64,000 bases of DNA from Leptospira noguchii serovar Panama str. CZ214 (GTDB taxonomy: Bacteria; Spirochaetota; Leptospiria; Leptospirales; Leptospiraceae), in NCBI RefSeq assembly GCF_000306255.2, contig NZ_AKWY02000004.1, positions 1-64,000 on the forward strand. Direction: 5' to 3'. Shown here one piece after another: positions 55,724-64,000 of the stretch. Numbering within the stretch: the stretch's first letter is position 1; each line of letters starts with the position of its first letter. The notes beneath the pieces were generated by a model. That model was not told where the DNA came from. It made no database searches and saw nothing but the letters and a program-made list of their open reading frames with translations. A program made the translations under genes and the position numbers.

Positions 55724-57715
55724 ATGCGTATTTTACAAACTCTGCTGACCCTGATCTTAAGTTTTTTGTTTTTCTCTGGTCTTCAGTCCGAGGATAAAAA
55801 TCTTTCCTCAAAAAAACTAAGTGAATCCACTTCTTGGATTCCTAAAGAAAATTTTACTCAACTCGCATCACAAAAGGAAAAACTAAAAAACGTTTCTCAC
55901 AACGAAACATTCAAATTAGAAATTGGCTATAAATTATTGACTGGAAAAATCCTTCAGTTCGGAAAATTACTCAATACTGAAAACGCATACGTCCCCATCG
56001 AATCCAACGAAATCACTTCCGAACTTTCTCAACTCAACGACAAGACCGTGAAAATTCTATGTAGTATGAAAGGTTCCACCTGCAACCCGATACGTTATGA
56101 GATTTATCCCTTTTTAAATTCCAAAGAAATCAAACCTTGGACGATTAAAAAAATTCCTGATTACGTAAATCATAATATTTTTGCATTTAATCCTACAGTT
56201 TCTCCGGACGGTAAATATCTTTTTTGGACCGCTTATATTAAACGAGGTAAATCTGGAACTCAAAAGATTTGGTATTCCAAACTAGACGAAAAAGGTTTTT
56301 GGGAAGATGGTAAGGAGATGAGCGCTCCTTTAAATAATGAAATGCCTTCCGCTGTTATCTCTGCGCTTCCTGGTGGTAACGAACTTTTCGTCTTTGGGAC
56401 GTTTGGCGAAAAAGAACTTTTAGATGAACTCAGTAAAGATTTTGAAACAAAGGGAAACTTGGCCGCTCGTTCTTCTAAAAATTCAAACGAATATAGAAAA
56501 AAGATAGAAGAGCTTAGAACAGAATACGACGAAAAAACGAAACAAATCTCAAGTAGAGTCCCTCTTTATAAAAGTTTTAAGGAAAAGGATTCTTGGTCTA
56601 AACCAAGTATATTAAAATTTCCTGATTTTTATAATCTTTATAGAAAGAAAAACGATTCAAGCCAAGAAATTTTCGGTGGATCTACTCTTTCTTCTTCAGG
56701 TAGAATTTTAATTTATTCTTCTCAACATAAAGACTCCAAAGGAAGATTAGATCTTTATGTCAGCAAAATGTTAAACGACGGAACCTTTCCTTTAGGAACA
56801 AACTTAGGAGAAGTCATCAATACAACTCATGAAGAGATGGCTCCTTTTTTAGCAAGCGACGATAGAACCCTTTATTTTTCCAGCGACGGTCACAAAGGAC
56901 TTTCCATTTATATGACAAAAAGAACGGGAGAAGGTTGGGATCAATGGACCAAACCCGTGGAAGTTTCCGAAAACCTAAAAGGTGTAAATTTCTTTTCCAT
57001 TCCCGCAAACAGCGACTGGGCTTATATCAGCAAAGACGGCCGATTGTTTATGGCTTATCTTCCTAAAGAGATGCGTCCCGAAAAAGTTGTGATCATAAAC
57101 GGAAAAGTTTTAGATACAGAAGGTAATCCTCTTTCTGCTGATATACATTATGAATCTTTAAAGTCTCACGAAAAGATTGGTAGCACCAAAAGCGATCCGT
57201 CTAATGGTAATTTTTCGATTATCCTTCCCTTTGGTGATAACTACGGCTTTTATGCTCAGAAAAAAGGTTATCTTCCTGTATCACAAAACTTGAATCTAAG
57301 TTCTAAAAAGAAATTCTCCGAAAAAGTGGAAGTAATTTTACAACTTCCTCCGATCCAAGATAGAGGCTCCATTCAAATCAATAATTTATTTTTTGAGTCT
57401 AAAAGTTTTCAGATCGCTCCAGAATCCATTCTAGAACTGAATCGTCTTGCGGAAATCGTAAAGGAAAACCCAGATATTGAAATTCAGATAGAAGGTCATA
57501 CCGATAACGTTGGTAAAAAAAAGGACAATCTAATTCTTTCTGAAAAAAGAGCGGCCGCGGTCGCAGAATTTCTTTTTCAAAAACATTCTATTTCTAAGGA
57601 AAGAATCCAAACCAAAGGTTTTGGAGACAGTGCTCCTTTGAATAAAAATGATTCCGAAGAAGGACGTAAAAAAAACAGAAGGGTCAATTTTACGATTCTA
57701 AAGAAGAGTAAGTAA
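55724..57715 (+). CDS. OmpA-like protein with PD40 beta-propeller
   Basis: Exported protein of 663 residues. A signal peptide (about 1-22, cleaved near GLQS) leads into propeller repeats of WD40-like/PD40 type (NPTVSPDGKYLFWTAYI, STLSSSGRILIYSSQ, PFLASDDRTLYFSSDGHKGL). A carboxypeptidase-regulatory-like domain follows (INGKVLDTEGNPLSADIHYE), then a C-terminal OmpA domain (IEGHTDNVG; NLILSEKRAAAV; GFGDSAP) that would bind peptidoglycan. It resembles Pal/TolB-type fusions and probably links outer membrane and cell wall. Confidence 0.88.
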   Translation: MRILQTLLTLILSFLFFSGLQSEDKNLSSKKLSESTSWIPKENFTQLASQKEKLKNVSHNETFKLEIGYKLLTGKILQFGKLLNTENAYVPIESNEITSELSQLNDKTVKILCSMKGSTCNPIRYEIYPFLNSKEIKPWTIKKIPDYVNHNIFAFNPTVSPDGKYLFWTAYIKRGKSGTQKIWYSKLDEKGFWEDGKEMSAPLNNEMPSAVISALPGGNELFVFGTFGEKELLDELSKDFETKGNLAARSSKNSNEYRKKIEELRTEYDEKTKQISSRVPLYKSFKEKDSWSKPSILKFPDFYNLYRKKNDSSQEIFGGSTLSSSGRILIYSSQHKDSKGRLDLYVSKMLNDGTFPLGTNLGEVINTTHEEMAPFLASDDRTLYFSSDGHKGLSIYMTKRTGEGWDQWTKPVEVSENLKGVNFFSIPANSDWAYISKDGRLFMAYLPKEMRPEKVVIINGKVLDTEGNPLSADIHYESLKSHEKIGSTKSDPSNGNFSIILPFGDNYGFYAQKKGYLPVSQNLNLSSKKKFSEKVEVILQLPPIQDRGSIQINNLFFESKSFQIAPESILELNRLAEIVKENPDIEIQIEGHTDNVGKKKDNLILSEKRAAAVAEFLFQKHSISKERIQTKGFGDSAPLNKNDSEEGRKKNRRVNFTILKKSK

Positions 57716-57741
57716 AAACTTCTCTACATTTTGGATATTTA

Positions 57742-57989
57742 ACGTGAGTTCGGCGTAAGGATTCGTTTTATAAAAATCTGATTTTTTCATAAAAAATAAA
57801 TGTTTAAAATTTATTATACGACTTAATCTATGGGAACTCTCATAAATCTATATTTTACGGTAAAACTTTGAAATGTGGGAACTCCACTGTTTTTAGCTTT
57901 TAAAAATTAGTATCAATCATTTCCATAAATGAAATGTAGGAAGTACTAATTTTAGAAAATTTTTTAGTTTTTCTTACACCAACTCACAT
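57742..57989. mobile_element. IS982-type miniature element with 6 bp target duplication
   Basis: A 248 bp element, ACGTGAGTTCGGCGTAAGG ... TTCTTACACCAACTCACAT, flanked by TATTTA on both sides (57736-57741 and 57990-57995). The left terminal repeat is identical over 19 bp to that of the IS982 element at 50826. Confidence 0.8.
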
Positions 57990-58223
57990 TATTTACTACG
58001 GGACATATAGAAATAGTATCCAAAATTAGCGGACGATTTTACTAAGAACTGTTCCAAACTCAAAGAACTTTACGCGATAATTCTTTATAAATTTTTAATC
58101 AAATGCAGTATTCCTACAAATTAGTCGCATTTGGCAATTTGCGAATTTTCAACCAGTTCTAAATGTAGTTCTATTTTCATAGTAGTTCCTACATTTTTGT
58201 GAAACTCAATCAGGCCGTTCGAA

Positions 58224-58261
58224 AAACTCAACGTCTCGCTTCTATTGGTGCTCGACAAGTT
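58224..58261. repeat. E cassette, reverse orientation
   Basis: AAACTCAACGTCTCGCTTCT then ATTGGTGCTCGACAAGTT, the reverse complement of the cassette in 48964-48999. Confidence 0.6.
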
Positions 58262-58690
58262 CAGATATGCAGAAGTTTTTAAGAATTTCGTTTAATCAGT
58301 ATTCGTTGGGTTTTGTAAGAGTTCCCACAATTCTAAGTTTTACTGCAAAATTGCAAATTTCAGGAGTTCCTAGAATTGTTTGACAAGAGGGAATACAAGA
58401 ATTCGCTTTAAAAAAATATTATGTCTTTTAAACGCGAGAGTTCCCACATTTTTGAGGCCAGAAATAAGAAAAGTTTAGTGACTTCCGCCGTCTCTTCAGT
58501 CCTCTATACACGAAAGTGATTGAGGCGTAGGGAAACTTCAGCGGAACACTCTTTATGAAGCGTATTTTATAATAAATTTAAATTAAAGATAAATATTATA
58601 TAATGTTTCTTTTATACAATTTATTGACTGGAGCTGAAAGCGTAGTTCGGCAACATCGGATTCGCCCAAATTTTTTTGCAGAATTCACAT

Positions 58691-58793
58691 TAGGGTTGTT
58701 GAAAAATTTTATAGTGACGATCAATAAAATTGCTTCAATCGACCGTTTCCATAAAATAGAAACTAAGTGGCGAATTAATTTTTCAACAACTCA
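58691..58793. repeat. Family B palindromic element (B10)
   Basis: A 103 bp copy, TAGGGTTGTTGAAAAATTTT ... TAATTTTTCAACAACTCA, subfamily of B4 and B8. Confidence 0.75.
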
Positions 58794-58890
58794 TTATTTA
58801 AGTGCAATATCGGATTGGACACTTGATTATGTAGTTTTGATCTTACCTTTTTATTCTAACTCTTATAATACAACTGCTTATTCCTAAAAC

Positions 58891-59700
58891 ATGAAAAAAA
58901 CAAAATATTCAGAAATCCAAATTTCTTTTTCCGAAACGACAACTTACGACTTAAAACAGCTCGATCAGAGGATAATCCCATTTTGGGATGATCTCTCCAT
59001 AGGACCCATCTATCAAATCAACACAGAAGTAGGACAAAAAAAGAGACAGCAATGGCTTTTTAAAAATATAAGTTCCGATTATTATAAGGAAGAATATTAT
59101 TTTTCCGACTTTACAAAATGTTTGAAAGAAATCCATTCCATTCCTAAAGATTTACCGATTACTATCTGGAAAGGAGATTGTGCAGGGGATTATCTTGGAC
59201 TTTGTTTTATACTTTCATTATTAGAAGGACAAAACCAAATACGCGTCATTCACGCTTCGAAAATTTACAAAGAATTGTTCCATAAAGAATACGAAATCTT
59301 TAGAACGGGGCAATTATCGTTCGAAGAAATTTCAAAAATCTATGAAAAGTCGAAAGAAATTCCATTTTTAACATATCCTGAGAAAACGGATTTAAAAAAA
59401 GAATGGGAAACATTTTTAAACAATACAAATTTACTCCGAATTCGGAAGGGAGATATAGTCCTTTCAGTCGAAGAAAATCATTTGGATTCTTTTATAATCG
59501 AATGTGCAAAAAATTTAGACGCACAAAATTCTTTTTGTGATGCAAGCCGATTGATTGGAACAGCCCTAGGTAATTACGAACAACTGATACAAGACAAATT
59601 TTGGGAATATCGTCTCAGAACCCTAATAACACAAGGCATATTTAAAATGGAAGGTTCGTTAGAATCTTATTTAACATACAAAGTTAAGTTAGTTCTATAA
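58891..59700 (+). CDS. DUF1835/DUF3658-type protein
   Basis: Cytosolic protein of 269 residues. The N-terminal part contains FWDDLSIGPIY, the landmark of DUF1835 proteins, then IWKGDCAGDYLGLCFILSLL; the C-terminal SFIIECAKNLDAQ and LIGTALGNYEQLIQDKFWEYRLRTLI fit DUF3658. Function is unknown. No operon partner: the next gene starts 191 nt later after its own AT-rich promoter region. Confidence 0.78.
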   Translation: MKKTKYSEIQISFSETTTYDLKQLDQRIIPFWDDLSIGPIYQINTEVGQKKRQQWLFKNISSDYYKEEYYFSDFTKCLKEIHSIPKDLPITIWKGDCAGDYLGLCFILSLLEGQNQIRVIHASKIYKELFHKEYEIFRTGQLSFEEISKIYEKSKEIPFLTYPEKTDLKKEWETFLNNTNLLRIRKGDIVLSVEENHLDSFIIECAKNLDAQNSFCDASRLIGTALGNYEQLIQDKFWEYRLRTLITQGIFKMEGSLESYLTYKVKLVL

Positions 59701-59891
59701 TAGCTTTGCCTGCTGATTTTACCGCTGTCCTCAAATTTAAACTTTGTTTTATCGAAAAAATCAAATACAACTCTATTAGAGTTTCTGATCCGGTTCGAAA
59801 TTCTAAATGGAAAATATTTCTAATACTTTACAAAGATCGTATCGTTTCTATTGTCTTTCTCTAGAATCCAACAGGATAATAAGAGGAAACG

Positions 59892-62306
59892 ATGACATCC
59901 GGTAATGAAAAAGTGTTCAATTCAATCCAAAAAAGTTTTATAAAGATTCTCCACTTTTTAAAAAATCATTGGAGAAAAATTTTACGTTATGCGATCATTG
60001 TAACAATTTCAGTCACTTCTTTTTTAATCGGCGGTTCTTATGTGGTTTGGTTATCCAAAAAAGATGAAGTCGTCTCCAATCTGGATAAGTTTAAAAACGA
60101 GGTCACAAATTATTACGAAGTCAGTCAAATTCGCCCAATTCGAATTTTAGATAGAAACGGTAAATTGATCGGAGAATTTTCCAGAAGAAAGTTTAAACCA
60201 ATCCGCACGGACAATCTCGCCGAACACGAAAACATTATCTGGGCGCTTCTTTCTTCCGAAGATAGGGAGTTTTATAATCATCACGGAATCAATTACACCG
60301 CGCTTCTAAGAGCGATCTTCATCAATCTGACCACATTTCAAAAACAAGGTGGTTCTACCATCACTCAACAACTTGCAAAACTTACTTTAGATCTGGGAGC
60401 CAGAAACATATTTAACAAAATTACGGAATTCTACTGTACTTTTTATCTAGAAAGTCAATTCGATAAGAGCACGATTCTTTCCATGTATCTCAATCGAATT
60501 TTCTTAGGAGAAGGCAATACCGGGGTGGAAGAAGCAAGCCGTTATTATTTCAACAAAGCGGCAAAAGAACTTACCCCCGAAGAAGCCGCTATGCTTGTAG
60601 GAATCATTCCCGCTCCTTCCAATTATAATCCTGTTCGAAGTTTAAAAACCGCTCTGAAAAGACAGAAACTCGTTTTGATTCCGATGGCTGAAAATCAACG
60701 TCTACATCCAAATCCAGCTAACATCGATAAGAATTTCTCTCGTAAGATAGATTCAAATCTGAAAAAATTCAAATCCTTCTACAATGTGGAAGTCACTAAA
60801 GACGGCGAAAAAGAATTCTATTCTTCTGATATTGCTAGATACGGTTTTGACAAAGACTTTACTGTAAATCTCGCCCCCGATTTTAATTACGGAATTCGTC
60901 AGCATATTTTAGATACGTTCTCCGAAATAGATATTGAAACCAGAGGAATGAACGTTTATACAACTCTGGACTACGATAAACAAGAAGCCGCTGAAAAATC
61001 TTTAAGAGAAGGTATCGAATCCGTTCGTAAAAAGCTAAATGAAACAAAAATATCATATTCAAAAAAAGGAAATTCTGAAGAAGCAAGAATCCAACAATCG
61101 ATCATAGACAATATGAACGGTTCTTTGATTTCAATCAATCCGGGAAACGGTTATATAGAGGCGATGGTAGGTAGTTACAAAATTTCTAATATATTTAGAC
61201 TTAACAGAGCCGTTTCGGCGCTAAGACAGCCGGGTTCTACGATCAAGGCCTTAGTCTATACAATCGCTTTTGAAAATAGAATGATCACCCCCTCTTCTAT
61301 GGTAATGGACGAAGAGATCAACATCCGAGGTTATTCTCCTAAAAATTGGTATAGAGGTTACAAAGGAGAAGTTACAGCAAGAATTGCTTTTGCACAATCG
61401 ATCAACACAATCGCAGTCAAATTGTTAAACGAATTTGGTGTGAACGAATTTTTGGAAAAAATTTCAATGATCTTAGACATAGACAAATCGACTCTTGAAA
61501 AAAGATTTCAACCCAATCTTTCTTTGGCATTAGGTTCGGGGGAATTGTCTCCGATGGAACTCGCTTTGATTTACGCTACAATTGCAAACGGAGGTAAAAA
61601 AGTTTCTCCCATTCAAATTCTTAGAATTACAGATTTTGAAGGTAGCGAAATGTTCTCCACTCCTTTAAAAGATCCAAACGAATCGGTTCAGATTTTAGAT
61701 CCTGTTGCCTGCGCAGAAACGATCAATCTCTTAGAAGCAGTGTTAAGCGAACAAGGAACAATGAAACTAAAACTTAAAGGTGAAGATTCTTTTCCGATGG
61801 GAGGTAAAACCGGAACGGTCCAATCTCCCAAAGAAGCCCGAAAAAAATGGGGATCGCGCAAAGGAGTGAGAGACGCTTGGTTTGCAGGAGTCAATCCAGA
61901 TTTAGTTACAACTGTTTGGATCGGAAACGACGTAGGGGCTCCATTTGAAGGTTCCGGTTCCGCGATCAGTGGAAACATCTGGTTTCGTTACACAAACTAT
62001 ATCGCAAAAAATATAGGATTTTCAGACACGCTGGTCAAACCGTTTAACGGCGATTTTGTGCAGGTAGACGTATGTGGAGAAACCGGCTTGCAATTACATT
62101 CCTCCGTTCCTTGTATGTATCCTTTGTATGGTCAATATTATTATATAGGAGAACAACCTACTTCTCCCGCGGGTTCCACAGCAACTCCAGAAACTTCCAT
62201 ACAAGAACCTGGGGCTACTACAAACCTTCTTCCCCAAGCAGAAGATGGGGACGGAGATTCCGTAGAATTAGAACTTCCAGAAACTACAGATAATCCTCCA
62301 AACTAG
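59892..62306 (+). CDS. mrcA: Penicillin-binding protein 1A (transglycosylase/transpeptidase)
   Basis: Bifunctional murein synthase of 804 residues. One membrane anchor (about 33-56) precedes the GT51 glycosyltransferase domain (SSEDREFYNHHGINYTALLR, GGSTITQQLAKL). The transpeptidase domain has the active Ser in RQPGSTIKALVYTIAF (SxxK), the SIN triad in FAQSINTIAVK and KTGT in MGGKTGTVQSP. The C-terminal tail is Pro/Thr/Glu-rich and looks disordered. The ATG has AGAGGAAAC just upstream. Its 3' end overlaps the convergent substrate-binding-protein gene by 23 nt. Confidence 0.94.
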   Translation: MTSGNEKVFNSIQKSFIKILHFLKNHWRKILRYAIIVTISVTSFLIGGSYVVWLSKKDEVVSNLDKFKNEVTNYYEVSQIRPIRILDRNGKLIGEFSRRKFKPIRTDNLAEHENIIWALLSSEDREFYNHHGINYTALLRAIFINLTTFQKQGGSTITQQLAKLTLDLGARNIFNKITEFYCTFYLESQFDKSTILSMYLNRIFLGEGNTGVEEASRYYFNKAAKELTPEEAAMLVGIIPAPSNYNPVRSLKTALKRQKLVLIPMAENQRLHPNPANIDKNFSRKIDSNLKKFKSFYNVEVTKDGEKEFYSSDIARYGFDKDFTVNLAPDFNYGIRQHILDTFSEIDIETRGMNVYTTLDYDKQEAAEKSLREGIESVRKKLNETKISYSKKGNSEEARIQQSIIDNMNGSLISINPGNGYIEAMVGSYKISNIFRLNRAVSALRQPGSTIKALVYTIAFENRMITPSSMVMDEEINIRGYSPKNWYRGYKGEVTARIAFAQSINTIAVKLLNEFGVNEFLEKISMILDIDKSTLEKRFQPNLSLALGSGELSPMELALIYATIANGGKKVSPIQILRITDFEGSEMFSTPLKDPNESVQILDPVACAETINLLEAVLSEQGTMKLKLKGEDSFPMGGKTGTVQSPKEARKKWGSRKGVRDAWFAGVNPDLVTTVWIGNDVGAPFEGSGSAISGNIWFRYTNYIAKNIGFSDTLVKPFNGDFVQVDVCGETGLQLHSSVPCMYPLYGQYYYIGEQPTSPAGSTATPETSIQEPGATTNLLPQAEDGDGDSVELELPETTDNPPN

Positions 62307-63825
62307 AATAATGTTTTGCTTTTTCGGATATTAAAAAAACCTCATACGGTGACCAGAGAAAAATCCAAGGATTTTCTCTGAGGAGTATCCTCAAAGCCTG
62401 AATCGTTTCCGATTCCAAATCCAAGGAATCGGAATTTCTAACTTTGGAAAATAAATTTTCAAGCTCCCGATTTTCATAGTGCGCCCTGTTCCCGCCGTTG
62501 CCCTTGTCCTTGCCAGAAAACAAGGGATCTATAAAGTTCCAAGCCCCCGGTAAATCTGCGTACCAAAAAAGTAACGTTAGATCTCCTTTACCTTCTGAAT
62601 TTTCTTTATAAAGAGTCACCTTTTCCATCGGGTGAATTTTAATCTTCAATCCTAATCTATTCAAAAATCCGACCAAAGCCAAACCATTCGCGTTATTCTC
62701 CTCATCTCCCCTCATTCTAAAATCAATTTCCCTTTCTAAAATTTTCGGATAACAAGAAGAATTTTTCAGATATTCCTTCGCTTTCTCTTGAGAATGACTT
62801 TGTATCGAAAGAATTTCCGGATCTTCCTCTACAACTTTTTGAATTTTAGATGATCCGACAATCCCCAAAGGAACCGGACCGAAGGTTAGATCCGCATTTC
62901 CTTCCAATAGTTTTTGGATTACGAGATCAGCGTCTACAGAAGTATTTAAGGCTTTTCTAAAATTCAAATCAAAACAAGGTTCGTTCGCATTAATCGCTAT
63001 ATATTGGATACCTCTTCCCTTTCTAAATCTAAGATTCTCTTTTTGAATATGCGGATTTTTTAATAAGAAGTTAGGAATACGCATCAGATCCATTCTTCCC
63101 TTAGAAAACAAAAAGACCCCAGTGGAAGCAGAAGCTAAAATTCTAAGCCTTATTTTTTTTGGAAGATCCTCGTTTACATAAGGATTTTTTTCTAGGAGTA
63201 TATGATTGTTTTTTTTCCATTCTTTCAGAACGTATTTTCCAGCTTTAGGGGTCTCTAATACATTCTTTTTTTCTAATGTTTCAAAAGATTCAGCTTCCAG
63301 TGTTTTTGAATTTGCGGTTTTACAACAAACGATTCCAGCAGGAGGTAAAGAAAGTAAATCTATTGCGTGTCTAAGTCCTCCCGTAATTTTTAGTTCTATT
63401 TCTTTTTCCGAAAGAACGTTGATTTCCTTAATAAAAGAATATTGATTTTTTCTAGGGCCGGGAGTATTCACCAACCGATCTAAAGATTCTCGAACCTGTT
63501 CGGCTTTTAAGTTTTCTCCATTAGATAAAGTATAAGTTCTCAGTTTGAGCTTAAAAGAACGAATTTTTCCGGCACCTATCAATTGAAATGATTCTACAAG
63601 TTGATAGTTAGGTGTACCATTCTGTACTTTTTGAAATAAAAACGGATATAAAAATTTTCCGAGTGTACGAGAAGATAAATCGGTAGAGAAAAGAGGATCT
63701 AAACTGATCGGGTCGGATGGAATAGAAAGAATCAACTCCTCAGGATCTTCTTCTCTAGATTTACAACCGGAAAAAAGAAGGGACAAAACGAGGATTCCTG
63801 TAAAAAAGGTTAGATAAGTATTCAA
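62284..63825 (-). CDS. Lipoprotein substrate-binding protein (SBP family 5)
   Basis: Periplasmic binding protein of the DppA/OppA type, 513 residues. The signal peptide ends in LLFSGC, a good lipobox with Cys21 lipidated, then KSREEDPEELILSIPSDPIS. Family segments include DPLFSTDLSSRTLGKFLYP, YTLSNGENLKAEQVRESLDR and FRKALNTSVDADLVIQKLLE. It would deliver peptides or similar solutes to an ABC importer; no permease or ATPase gene of that type is adjacent. Its ATG is only 17 nt from the ATG of the divergent MsbA-like gene. Confidence 0.87.
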   Translation of the reverse strand: MNTYLTFFTGILVLSLLFSGCKSREEDPEELILSIPSDPISLDPLFSTDLSSRTLGKFLYPFLFQKVQNGTPNYQLVESFQLIGAGKIRSFKLKLRTYTLSNGENLKAEQVRESLDRLVNTPGPRKNQYSFIKEINVLSEKEIELKITGGLRHAIDLLSLPPAGIVCCKTANSKTLEAESFETLEKKNVLETPKAGKYVLKEWKKNNHILLEKNPYVNEDLPKKIRLRILASASTGVFLFSKGRMDLMRIPNFLLKNPHIQKENLRFRKGRGIQYIAINANEPCFDLNFRKALNTSVDADLVIQKLLEGNADLTFGPVPLGIVGSSKIQKVVEEDPEILSIQSHSQEKAKEYLKNSSCYPKILEREIDFRMRGDEENNANGLALVGFLNRLGLKIKIHPMEKVTLYKENSEGKGDLTLLFWYADLPGAWNFIDPLFSGKDKGNGGNRAHYENRELENLFSKVRNSDSLDLESETIQALRILLRENPWIFLWSPYEVFLISEKAKHYSSLEDYL

Positions 63826-63842
63826 AAGACTAAACCCTTACA

Positions 63843-64000
<158 letters not shown>

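Larger units (their letters stand above)
57716..58890. other. Gap with IS982-type, C, E and B elements
   Basis: Contains an IS982-type element with target duplication (57742-57989), a degenerate family C left end (about 58045), an E cassette in reverse (58224-58261), TTCCCACA motifs near 58322 and 58443, and a family B element (58691-58793). The frame at 58603 is made of repeat sequence. Confidence 0.65.

Noticed and set aside
58603..58887. 94-codon frame before the DUF1835 gene
   Set aside because: It is translated from repeat fragments, including the family B element at 58691.
59760..59830. GGTTCGAAATTC considered as a tRNA T-arm
   Set aside because: No matching acceptor, D-arm or anticodon stem can be drawn around it.

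Overview
The window comes from a pathogenic Leptospira of the L. interrogans group. The evidence is an AT-rich genome, the LipL41 major outer-membrane lipoprotein with its partner gene lep, three genes of the pathogen-expanded PF07598/DUF1561 'virulence-modifying' (VM) family, a DUF1564 protein, and intergenic DNA packed with leptospiral insertion-sequence debris. I recognised no rRNA, tRNA or CRISPR array.

Layout. 1-2.8 kb: VM gene 1 behind a repeat-rich leader. 4-7.1 kb: a lipoprotein-nadA pair, divergent from lipL41-lep. 8-11.2 kb: the division cluster ftsQ-ftsA-ftsZ on the minus strand, divergent from an MCE-domain gene and a UPF0316 gene. 12.9-21.2 kb: housekeeping and stress genes (SET-domain protein, methyltransferase, FAD oxidoreductase, exported MsrA, PAS/LuxR regulator, GyrI-like protein, GST), separated by repeat-filled gaps. 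21.7-24.4 kb: a copper module (CsoR-type repressor, broken CopZ-like chaperone, CopA ATPase). 24.5-38.1 kb: VM gene 2, a secreted lipase, a heavy-metal RND pump with its outer-membrane channel but no adaptor, and VM gene 3. 38.3-41.3 kb: a transposon graveyard in which two decayed IS5-like transposases flank an intact-looking IS481-family copy. 41.5-50.2 kb: dihydroorotase, a membrane protein, homoserine dehydrogenase, STAS protein, DUF1564, GNAT and crotonase genes. 50.8-51.8 kb: a decayed IS982-family element. 52.4-64 kb: STAS-rdgB pair, YbiT-type ABC-F, OmpA-like protein, DUF1835 protein, PBP1A, an oligopeptide-binding lipoprotein, and the start of an MsbA-like exporter.

The most informative structure lies between the genes. 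Several families of about 90-375 bp palindromic or terminal-repeat elements fill nearly every gap over 500 bp. One family shares terminal repeats and 6-7 bp target duplications with the decayed IS982 copy, so it is probably its non-autonomous derivative. For two other families the window holds filled and empty versions of the same site, which supports past transposition. A roughly 35 bp cassette is nested inside several of these unrelated elements.

The three VM proteins share the N-terminal ricin-lectin-like half almost unchanged between copies 1 and 3, while the C-terminal half diverges sharply. All three keep a Cys...His arrangement at equivalent positions that resembles a papain-like toxin core. 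This is an inference that needs structural and biochemical testing.
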